Positions 50,701 through 61,740 of a stretch of 64,000 nucleotides of DNA are shown in pieces. Both the position numbers and the translations under genes were made by a program. The DNA is taken from contig AP031357.1 in NCBI GenBank assembly GCA_037833965.1, positions 22,464,001 through 22,528,000 on the forward strand, in the 5' to 3' direction. Under the pieces are notes generated by a model. That model was not told the DNA's origin. It saw only the letters and a list, made by a program, of their open reading frames with translations, and did not search any database. Numbering within the stretch: position 1 is the stretch's first letter; each line of letters begins with the position of its first letter. The DNA comes from Marchantia polymorpha subsp. ruderalis (taxonomy: Eukaryota; Streptophyta; Marchantiopsida; Marchantiales; Marchantiaceae).

Positions 50701-50737
50701 CAGCTGAAAGCCATATGTTACATATGGCTTTCAGCTG
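50701..50737. repeat. Perfect 17-bp palindrome
   Basis: CAGCTGAAAGCCATATG at 50701-50717 and its exact complement at 50721-50737 are separated by TTA. Too short for a typical microRNA precursor. Confidence 0.9.
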
Positions 50738-52471
50738 GAGCTATAAGCATAATTTTCAAATGTATTTTAATTTGAAAGTTTCAGCCCATTATCCTGACGT
50801 GCAGCTCACCTCTACGCTTCATTTTTTCCTTCTGCTGAATACATTAATAGAATCTTCGTCGCTTGCTTACAGACAGATGGTAAAGGATGAAAAAATCGTA
50901 TCGTAATGTATGTGTGTTAACACACATTTTCATATGCTAAATCGCCATTTGTTATTTCATTCTTAATGTAGCTCTATACAAATCTGGATATATCAACATT
51001 GGATTACAATAAATACATATCACTGTATGAAATGAATCTAGATACACCTGATAATATTTCTTATCAAATTCTCTATATACGTCTTTTTATATGTTTTATT
51101 CTCCGATGAAATATTGATGTATATCAATTCGTTGTCGAAACTAACTTGATACTTATAAGGCCTGTCAATTGAAGTTTTTCTTGTCAGCGGTGGAATATGA
51201 GAGAATATTTCAGCATAAGCTATAATTGAAGCACTTTGATGTAAGAAGTGAGGAAAAGAAACGAAGGAACGCAATGGATTGACGAGTATGAGCCAAAAAT
51301 AATTGGCAGAAGACTCAAGGGATTGATGGTTCAAGAGTCTTGTGTAAAAGGAGTTATGCAAAAAGCGATCAAAGTACCGCCTCTTAGCAGGTGTCGCGGT
51401 ACATTGGAGGACCAGCAAGATTGGGTAGTATAAATTCTAGCCTCTCACTACAGGTAAGTTGACCTTTGTTGTCAATTGGGTTACTGGTACTTTCTTTGAT
51501 ATTAAAATATTGAAACGTATAAAGAAGAATATTTATAGACGCACCTTATACCTTTTCTGAAGTGAAAATCTACAGTGCTGAGATAGGGGATTCAGTGCAT
51601 TGGCTCTTTTTTTCAATATTTTAAAATATTTTTTTCTAAATTTTATTTGTTAATAATTATGGAAATTCAGAAAGTGTGAAACCATTAATTAGGTGATTTC
51701 AGTTTCCACATCTTCGAGGATAAATTTCATTTCATATATTCACACCTTTACTTATCTAAAAAATTACGCCTGATTTTTAAGTATAATTTGAGAAACAGAA
51801 CTAATTTTAGATAGATACTATATGGCATATCTCATATATAAGTATCTTTTCATATATTTAATAATATTCTTCATAGCCTCTGTCCCCAAAAAAGTCTATT
51901 CAATTCCCAGTTGGAAGCAGTCTATGGTTTGAGATCAACGGCTTTTTGCTAATTTCATTCAAAGGTTTCTTTGGAAGAAGAAAAGCCCATAGATAAGAGC
52001 AAGGAGTGATGCATGGATAATAAAAGCGAAGTAATACCCCATCAAGTCTATCAAGAAGTAAAAGAAGAGACCAAAATCTAGATCTTGATAGTGTAGCAAT
52101 GAGACAAAACAGATATAGTATCAAGATCAATGATGAAGAGCACATGATGTCACATCTTATCACCTTATTTGTGGCTCTAGCCAAGTTTTTAAGTATACAA
52201 TTGAAACAAAATGTCTAGAGTAAGCTAAAACAAAAGGTGAAAAAAGGTAATATATATTGTGGGCTAGTATAATAAGCTCTGGTGCACTTCCTCATTAACA
52301 TGTCAAAATTTGCATCCGTGGCTCAATATCACTCCAATGTTATTGGAACAAAGATATGCTTTTTCTGCATCATCTTATAATAAGAGAAATCTTGAATGTT
52401 ATCACAGATTTCTCTTTCAATACAAAAAATTATGTATGCAATAGAAATTTTATCACATGTACAATTAGTAA
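50738..52471. other. Mixed to AT-rich intergenic sequence
   Basis: Short open frames only (for example 51038-51418 on the minus strand) with no recognisable domain. The last nine bases are the left target duplication of the element that follows. Confidence 0.4.
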
Positions 52472-53180
52472 GAGATATTTGCTTGATGGGATCCCATCAA
52501 GTTTCAATTTATCCGATGGAACCCCAACCGACGGCACACCGTCGGTTAGTTCTAATAGATGTTCTAGTACGTTTATATTCTTGTGCTGGGCCCGCTCCTG
52601 GCTTTAGGAGTAGGAGGGTTCAGTTTTTTGCTTGCTCGATCGCGGTGATCGAAGGCTACCTCCGAGTTCCTGCCTAAGGGTTGAATTGTAGAAATCTACG
52701 ATTTTCAAGAGGTGTGAAATCTGATATGTCTGTTTCCCTTAACAAAACATAAGCGGAGAGCCTCGTATGTACGAGGAAATATCGGTGTTCGAAACCACCT
52801 GTGCCGGATTCACCCATCGACGGAGCTAGATGTCTGTCAGGGAAGCAATTCTTACTTCCTCGGGACGGTGCACGCGAGATGAATCAGAGCGGATGAGTTG
52901 CGTCAAAGAGGCTAATTGGAGCACATGCCGCGTACAGGTCTGGAGTCAATTGATTGTCAATGTGCTATACATATGATATTACTCCTCCGCATCGTTGTGA
53001 AACGAAGTATCACCTGCCCAACCTAACACGAAGTGAGACTCACGCACACATTACACTTTCTGTTCATACTAGAACATTGTGAGGCAAAACGTCGGTGGGA
53101 TCCCATTGGGTAAACTGAAACTTGATGGATCTCATCAAGCAATTTAAGTGTTGATGGGGTCCCATCAAGCAAATAACTCC
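52472..53180. mobile_element. Mutator-like miniature element (non-autonomous DNA transposon)
   Basis: A 709-bp element flanked by an exact 9-bp direct repeat AATTAGTAA (52463-52471 and 53181-53189). The ends are inverted: GAGATATTTGCTTGATGGG on the left against GGAGTTATTTGCTTGATGGG on the complement of the right. Similarity continues over about 60 bp (TTTCAATTTATCC against TTTCAGTTTACCC), interrupted on the right by an extra related copy of about 30 bp. The palindrome CTTGATGGGATCCCATCAAG sits at 52482-52501. A 9-bp duplication and ends starting with G suit Mutator-like elements. The interior (52560-53080) is clearly richer in GC than the flanks and encodes nothing I recognise; no transposase is present. 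Confidence 0.82.
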
Positions 53181-53204
53181 AATTAGTAATGACAATCTCT
53201 AAAA

Positions 53205-53257
53205 GTATGATTTAGTATTCTCACTATTTAGCTTTGTCTGAGAATACTAAATCATAC
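53205..53257. repeat. Perfect 19-bp hairpin
   Basis: GTATGATTTAGTATTCTCA (53205-53223) pairs exactly with 53239-53257 across a 15-base loop. Confidence 0.9.
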
Positions 53258-53270
53258 ATTACACTAAAAC

Positions 53271-53305
53271 AGTACGAGGACAAAGTATATGTTTGTCCTC
53301 GTACT
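53271..53305. repeat. Perfect 14-bp hairpin
   Basis: AGTACGAGGACAAA (53271-53284) pairs exactly with 53292-53305 across a 7-base loop. Confidence 0.9.
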
Positions 53306-53574
53306 AATAAATACTCATGTGCAGGCATGGTTATTTTGGGAGATCGTTTACCAAGGCGCCTAAATTACCTAAATCTTCACTCCCTTTGTCACCTAAATTA
53401 ACCAGCGTATCTACACTCTTATTAGCTCAGAATTGGAGCGTGGTAGATCATGAGATCTCAACCATTCAGTTTGTTATCATATGTCACCTAGGTCAAAATC
53501 CAGAGTTGTGAATTAAATTTTCTTTCTCCCAGTAACCTCACAGTACGACTGCAATCCTTATCACTCTCTCTACC

Positions 53575-53667
53575 TTTACTTCCAAACCCTTCATCTCGAG
53601 TGCACCTGAGAACTAATGAAGGGTTTGGAAGTAAACCCTTCATTAGTTCTCAGGTGCACTCGAGATG
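53575..53667. repeat. Two overlapping perfect stems (20 bp and 35 bp)
   Basis: Stem A pairs 53575-53594 with 53616-53635 (20 bp, exact). Stem B pairs 53592-53626 with 53633-53667 (35 bp, exact, 6-base loop). The stems share bases, so only one can form at a time. This layout is what repeated template switching during replication would leave. Confidence 0.9.
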
Positions 53668-55574
53668 ACTTTTGATACAAAAGCAAATAAATTCCTAATT
53701 TAACTTAATTAAGTGTATTTAGATGATTTAGACTACCGACTAATATAATGATGCTTGCTCATGTGTCATAGATGTACTTCTGCTTTAACAATGAATAAGT
53801 GTTTTGCTTAAAGTTGAATTTAAATCTGTGTGCATATTATTTCTTAGATAGAATTCTTTTGACCTCATTGTTCATATAATGTATTGCAAGATTCATGATA
53901 ATATGTTTTCAGAATAATAATATTTTGACTAAATTACAGGTTAATTTATCCAAATAATGACTAAGTTAAGCTAATTAGTTAAAATATTAAAATCTAAAAC
54001 TTAACTTTAGAATTAGATGATTAACAAAAATGAATTGTCATCCAAAGTAATTAAAAGTAAAATTACATCTATGGATATTTGATTTTTTTAACCAAAAGTT
54101 TGAAATTTTTTGAAGGTAATACTCATTTAGTACATTAAAGATAATGAAATTACAGACTGAATTGTTTAAATGTTTGAAGATTGAAAATATAAGTTTTAAA
54201 ATCAATTTTAAAAATGGAACTTCATAAAAGTTTCAAATGTATCTAGAACATGTGGAGATATATTTTTTTATGAAAGTTAGTGTGTATTTATCATTTTTTA
54301 ATATAATAAGATCAACCATATGACAATTACTTTAGTGATTATTATGAAATTTCAAATTGATATTTGGATGGATGAAATAATATTTTATGCATATTTGGAA
54401 AGAAATGTGATTTGAATATTCATATTATAAAAAGTATCTTATATTTGATGCAACATATTAAAATTTGTATGACTTTTGACATGAGATGATTAAATTGTGA
54501 TAAGAAAATTTATTTGAGTATATTATTTTGAGAACATAATTATTCAAAATATTGCAAAAGTGAAATCTTGGGAAGCTTTACAAAAACATTCAACATAACT
54601 CTAAGTAATATAGATCAGTTTATAATTTCTATTTTAAAACCAAATCAAGTGAAATAAATCACGTAGTGATTTCTTCATCTTTAAATCAAAGAAATACAAA
54701 TTTTTATGATTGAGATATTTTCGACAAAAAATTCAACAAAAAATTACAAGAATTAGCTCACTTTACATAACTAGAAGTCATGTGCAATTATACAAAATAA
54801 AACCATTAAATTTCACTATTTTGAATAAAATTTAAATATTTTTATTTATTTTTAAAGAACAATGAAATCTGTTACTAAAATTCACACTTTTTGTTATTTT
54901 TCAGTGGAAATGAACACTGAAATTGTACTTTTATATAAATTTTAATTTTAATCACAATTTAAATCGTTTTTCAATATATAATACATTTTTGTAAATATGA
55001 ATTGAATATGATAATTTTATTAGATTTAAATTTTTGATAACTATAATGGTATTACTTTTTCTAACAAGCATTTGTCAATTGCTTGTTCAAAATCATTCAA
55101 TGATTATTTTTAAAAAATCTCATGGAATCTTCTGACTTATATATCTCAAAATAACAATACAAAGATATAAAAATCTTTTTACTTCTTTAATTGATGAGGT
55201 GCATAATATGCATACATCAGTATTTCTTCTTTTATTTTTGAAGTTAGTAACAATCACGAGCTTCTCTTATATTTTATGATGGTTATAATCATCAAAAAAT
55301 TGTAAATCACCATTGGTGTCTAGTTCATGAGGAAATTATGTGCATTGATGTTTGGGTTTTTTGAAACTTTGAAAATGAACTTTTTTGTTCCAAAATTTTT
55401 ATTTAAATCTTCATTTCAAAATTTCTATTCATTGAATATATTTTTTGTTTAAAAAAACTTGAAAAAATAAAAATGTTGTAAAAAATTAAATTCCACATTG
55501 TTGCAGTATAGGTTACGATGAAAGATCTTGATTAACACTATTCATAAGAAACTATGTAACTAAAATATGCATCG

Positions 55575-55622
<48 letters not shown>

Positions 55623-58600
55623 GCACTTATGGATTATTAAAAATATTTCTATTTAGCTGTAAACTTCAAAAAACATTTTTGAAATTAATTTCAATTACTA
55701 GATAAATTTAAAATTATTAAAAATTTTAAGAAAAAAATATCTTGTAATATTGAGACAAGATTTTGATATTTTAATTAATGAAAAATTCTAAAATTATATA
55801 TATATATATATTTCAAATTCAAAAATTCAAAAATGAATAAAAATGTTTATTCATGAAGATGTAGATCTTATATTTTAATTTTTTTATATATTTTTTATAA
55901 TGATGTTAGTATACACATTTATTTATATCTATATGTTATATATTATAATATATTACATGTTCATGTATGGTCCATGTTTTGGAATGGTACAATAATGAAA
56001 CAAATTTATGTATTGTGTCCAAATAGATTAAAATGGTAAAATTTCAATTCAAACAAGATTGAACACTACATGTTGCAATTAAATATTATATATTGAGCCT
56101 CTTATTTCATACTTTGCACTTTTTATTATTTGCAGTGAATGTGATTCAAATGAAAAACAAAACTTTCCAATGTTGCATAGCATAAACATGAGAATGAATC
56201 TGTTACAATTTATATAAAGAAGATTAATTTTTTAGTAGGTTTTTATATTTTTAGAATGTCAAAGGCAAAAACATTGGATGATAATAAGATTTCTAATTAT
56301 AATATAAAAATACTTTATAATCTAAACGGCTTCAAGCTTTACATGATATTAAAAAATTTATTTGATTTTGAAACTAAAAATTATCATTGTATAAGTTCTT
56401 CTATTTAAATATAAATTTAAAAAAATATTTACATCCTATACATAATAATTAAAAAATAACACGTATAGTACATTTTTAAGTTTCGAAATGTACATGATTT
56501 TGTGACAAAATGAATTTAAAAAATTAAAAAATTTTAATTGATGTACTAATACCAAAAAAATCTGAAAGAAATTTATGATTTTTGTTAATATTTTTAATTT
56601 ACATATGTCAATTATCAAGAAATTTATAGTTTTGATAGAATCAAAATATATTAAATTTAATCTTGTATGAATAATACTTGAATGTTGAAACAAATTATGA
56701 CAATCTAAGTCAGTGTTTTAAAGTCAAATTAGAATGTAAAAAGTTTCAATATTTTAATCACAAAATGTTATTTGAAATCTAGTCTCATATCAAAAAGTAA
56801 GTTATTATCCAAAAAAAAATTATGGTATATTTTACAAATTTCTAAAGTTCAAAGTCAGAAAAGACATTTAAAAAAAATATGACAACGTATTAAATTTTAC
56901 ACTTTAGACAAGAATATTGCAATAGCAATCTTTTAGATTTTGAATAAATTCATGTTATCTACTTTCCAAGGTTGAAAGCATCTTCAAGTAGTAAAGTACA
57001 CATGATTTAGTTGATGAATAAGAAAGTTTTAAAGTCAAAACCAAACATTTCAAGAGATTTTTTAAATGAAAAAAATCAAACACAAGGCTGAAGCAATAGC
57101 TTCAAGCTATAAAATAGGTCAAACTACATGTGAAAACTACATATAAAAAGCTATGTAGGATATGAAAAAACAAAGCACATTATATGACAGCAAAAAAATA
57201 AAATTTAGATTGAACATATCAATGTCATAAAAAATTATCCCCAGTAATGTTTAAAAGCCCACACTAATTGAGTTAGATATATCTTAACAATAATTAGATT
57301 ATTGTGTGATGTAATAACTTCAGAATGTAAAGATTAAAGATTTTAAGATTCAATAAAAAAATTATTGAAAAAAAATGGTGAATGCACAAAGTCATGAAAG
57401 TAGATATGGACGATATTGTATGTCAAATGCTTCATGAGTAGCTGGAATTGAAAAAAATAGATATTATTTTACTATATGTAGTTATATGTTACTAGATTAT
57501 TATTTAAATTTTTAGTTCATTTTCGAATTTTTGGATATCAAGGCAAAAAAATATTTAAATCTAAAAAAGCTTTAAAATATGCTCATAATTAAAATTAATT
57601 TTAATTGGAATCAAATGTATACAAATTGATTCATATAAACGCGTTTTTTATTAGATAAAATTTACACAAGATTTACAATTTTGAGCTAGCTTTTAAATAT
57701 TAGATTTTGAAATTATATTAGTTATATATCAATATTTATATTTAGTTATTTCTCAAATTTTTTCATAAGATTTGAAGAATGAAATTTTTTATTAATTTAA
57801 CTAAAATCTGATCAATATGATAATTAATTGTATTCTATAGACTAAAGTTATTTTAAATGTATAAGCACACTTTTTTGGATGTAACAATGTTACTAACCTC
57901 AAAATTTCTTGAAAAATAACTACCCTACCCTACTAACTAATCAATACAATAATCTCACTTTTACAACTTTTTGAAACAAAATTTAACTCATACTATTATC
58001 ATTTAATGCTCATTGACCTATATATCAATAGCATTCTAGATAGAATTTTTAAAAATTTAAAGTGTATACATAATTTATACATACAATATATATATACATA
58101 CATACATACATACACACACACAAAATAAGAATAATTTATTTCAATTGTCAATACATTCATCATAAAAATAATATTTGTATACTGTAAAAAAATGCTTTAT
58201 CTACGGATATATATTATGAATATATTGATCATTGTTCATTTTTTCTTAAATTTAAATTATAAATAAAAGATACTCTAAAAAAATCCAGTTAATAAATCTC
58301 TTTTTGTGATTTAACCAATAAATATGTTTGTTTCTTTCAAATAAAGCTTAATGCATTAAAAATTTATTTGAAGATTTATGTTTATTGTTTTCAAAATCAA
58401 GACAATCAAGACAAATGGTTTACTTAATTCAATGTGATGATTTTATGAAAAAACATATCCATCATGTATAATTCGTTTTATGAGCTGAATTAATACATCA
58501 TGATATTCAATTTGAATTTATTTTTTCTAAGATTTAAAACTTGATCGAAATTTGAAATTATTTCATAACATATCAATTTTTTAGTAAATAATCGTAATAA

Positions 58601-59540
58601 TTTCAGAAAATTGTGGATTCTCTATTTATTTATAAATTTATATTATTTTGATTAAGTGATTTAAAGATGAATTTCAATTTCACTGATTGTTGAAACAATC
58701 AGTTCAATCGCAAAAATATATAATACTTATAAATAAATAAATGATTGTATTTAAGCTTTTTCAGCTAAAGTAATATGATTTTTCACATAATTTTAAAATT
58801 ACGTTTTATTATACACTAATTGCAATGTTGATCTTTAAAAATAAATAGTAATCTTGTTAATTTTCTCTTGTTTCTTCAATTAAAAAAAATTTTAATTGCT
58901 CAATTATTGTCAATAATTTGAAAAAATCTAAAATTAGAACTTATATTATTATTATTATGTCTTTTTTTACATAGAATTTCATTAAAAAAATAATTTTCTT
59001 TGCTCCTATCAAGTCTATTAGGTGATATAGCGTATGAGTTAGTGACTAGTTTTTTATATTACTTTTAAGTTTACCTTAAATAGTTTTGAATAAATTCATA
59101 ATCCAAGAGATCTGAAATTTGGATAGAAATAAGAATAAAGATAAGAATTAATATTAAATTGTTTTAAAAGTAATAATTTCTGCTTCATGATTTGATATGA
59201 TGAAATGGAAAATTTAATTTTTTTATAGAAAAAATTGAAATTAGATTTTTTTGCATTATTTTTATGAATGAAATCACATAATTTACAATTTTTTTTTTTA
59301 AATGAACACTTTTTTTCATTTCTCTTCTATCTATTAAATTGAAATAATAAACATTAGAACTTAGAACTTTGCTTATTCAAGATATTATCTTAAGATAGAT
59401 AAATAATATAATGTCTGATATGTTAAATTAGAAAAAAATTAGTTAGAGAAGTTGTGAAAAAGATTTTATTTCAAATTTTGATCTTTTCGGACTTTTCAAA
59501 GATGACTTACATTTGTAAGTTTTAATGTTACATTTAAGTT
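53668..59540. other. Second AT-rich, CpG-poor block without genes
   Basis: Close in length and composition to the block at 33.0-38.8 kb: very AT-rich, almost no CG, no substantial frame. Holds an AT microsatellite (55577-55618), a shorter one near 55794-55811, and a TA/CATA/CA run (58085-58122). No element ends or coding remnants recognised. Confidence 0.6.
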
Positions 59541-61525
59541 TAAGACCAACTTTTTACTTCAAATTTGCTCCCAGACCATATCATAACCATCAGTAGCAAC
59601 CCAAGCCCACCCATGCTAATCAAATTATGCCAATTCTTGGGTTGAATCTTGACAAACACTGACCTTAGCATTACTTGTGCCCACTCAAACCCCATGGGCA
59701 TGGTCACCCAATGTTGGGCTCTGAAACCTACCAAGCAAATTGGTTATCGGGAAGAATTTTTATTTTCGATTGTAGTATTTCATTTTATCTTCATCGAGAT
59801 TATGTGCATATGGTAGAGATATGGCATCGTGTATATATTGCAAACTCTGTTATCAGGAAGGATGGAAATAATCTGCTACGATACACTTTCAGTATGTTAC
59901 TTTTCATAACTCTGATAATGTATTTACGTTATTTATCTGATGACCTTATATTCTGAGAAATTATTTTTCAAATTTTCTTGCAAAATTACATTTTTTGAGT
60001 ATCTCTATTCCATTCTACATGAATTATGTGGATCAAAGTTATGATGGCCAAGAGGAATAGGTCAATAAGATATATTTGAGATTACATGCTATAATTTTGA
60101 ATGAACACATCAACAAGGTAAACAGTAATAGTTCAGAAAACAAACTGTGTATCAAATGCCACAGATGAAATCGTAATTTTAGTACGGCGTGTGCAAATTG
60201 ATGCTTCAAGAATAACCCTTATCAGATTATTGTATATAAATTTACATACAGCATATAATCTAACACTTGTGATTGGATTCTTACACTTATTTTTCCTCTT
60301 TTGAGTTTTATTTGCATATTGCTCCGTTGGTGTTGAACAATCAAATATATACACGGGACGACCATTAACTGTTAACTGGTATGAACTTAAAAGGACGAAA
60401 AACAGAGATACATTCCAAATAGACATTTATTACACAAAACTTTCTAGCTTATATATAATATTTTCTTACTTAATGATTTTCATGATACTCTATTCAATAA
60501 GTAATCAGTATCGATACTTAGGGCTATATTTTGTACTAGCCTAGATGTGTGAATTTGAAAAACTTACATCTTTTAGTTCAGTAATTTACTTTGAATTATA
60601 TGATTATGAAGAAGCTTTCAATTCTTTAAGGATAAATGCGTTCAAAAACTTGTTCAAAGTACTATCAAAATAATGTGTTTGTGTGTGCTTATACTGACAC
60701 GTGCTTCTTCTTCTTCTTCTTCTTCAAAACATCAACTCAGTTCAGATGGTGACCACTTTATATGTATGTACCATTGCATGGTTCAAGAACAAAAAACCGG
60801 AGGTTCTATATCATTCATCCAGGACGAGCCTTCATCTGCAGTCCATCTGAAAAGCGGTGTTATGATCTCCTATTCGAAAAGTGACTTTGTTTCCATCCTT
60901 AAAATCTGGTTGATACACATTAGTCCTTATTGAAGATAAATCGTCTTGAGAAAGAGATAAAATAAACAAATTATTTTTGTAGGACAGACACGCATATCGA
61001 CTTCTTAGATTCAATTTGCAGTAGAGTGATGAGTCATACCTAGGGAAGGAAGAAGAGAAGATAAAATGAGATTGCGATCCATTTTTATGCAGATATATCT
61101 ACTTTCTTGATTTCACGAAGCAAATGATTGCAAGATAGAAATCACTATTATATATCTTTGGTCAGATATTCTTTGTTGTAATTTTGCCCCGTGCAGAATA
61201 AACAATCAAAAGACTAAAAGATTGCAATCAGGTCCATATCTGTCCAAATTTGACCAGAGACACTTTTACTTTTTTTGGGGTTTGTCGGACAATATTTCCG
61301 ATATGTTGGTTTCCAAGGAAACAGAAAGCGCGTTCCAAATCAGCGGGGATTAAATTTTACGATTATCAGGGAAAGCTACACTATACTATTTTGGGTGGCT
61401 AATCAACCATCCACTGGCTCTAAACAGAAGGCGATCATTTGAGTTTCACATTTATACAAAAAGCTCGACTCTGTAACATTGTAAAGCTCTTTGTATAGGA
61501 TAGTTACTATAGGATACAGCAAGTA
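59541..61525. other. Mixed intergenic sequence
   Basis: Base composition returns to moderate AT. Contains a TTC microsatellite near 60704-60725. Short frames only, none recognisable. Confidence 0.4.
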
Positions 61526-61740
61526 CATTGGAGCCTTGAAGTACGCCATGAAACAAAAGTTTAAAAATGTTCTTGTGAAAGCCTCATAGGGTTTGTGACT
61601 ATATTATGTCTTAAGTAATTTTTGGGCAAGTCATGATGACAAGAACAATGATCATTGATATCAATATGATAATCAGTTGTATAGTATCTTTGATTGATCA
61701 TATTCTACGTTGTTCCGTTCTATACTTCAAGGCTCCACTG
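61526..61740. mobile_element. Mariner/pogo-like miniature element
   Basis: A 215-bp element bounded by TA on both sides (61524-61525 and 61741-61742). The terminal inverted repeats are CATTGGAGCCTTGAAGTA on the left and the complement of TACTTCAAGGCTCCACTG on the right, one mismatch in 18. CAGTGGAGCCTTGAAGT-type ends and TA targets are typical of the Tc1/mariner/pogo superfamily. No coding capacity, so it would depend on a transposase elsewhere. Confidence 0.78.
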
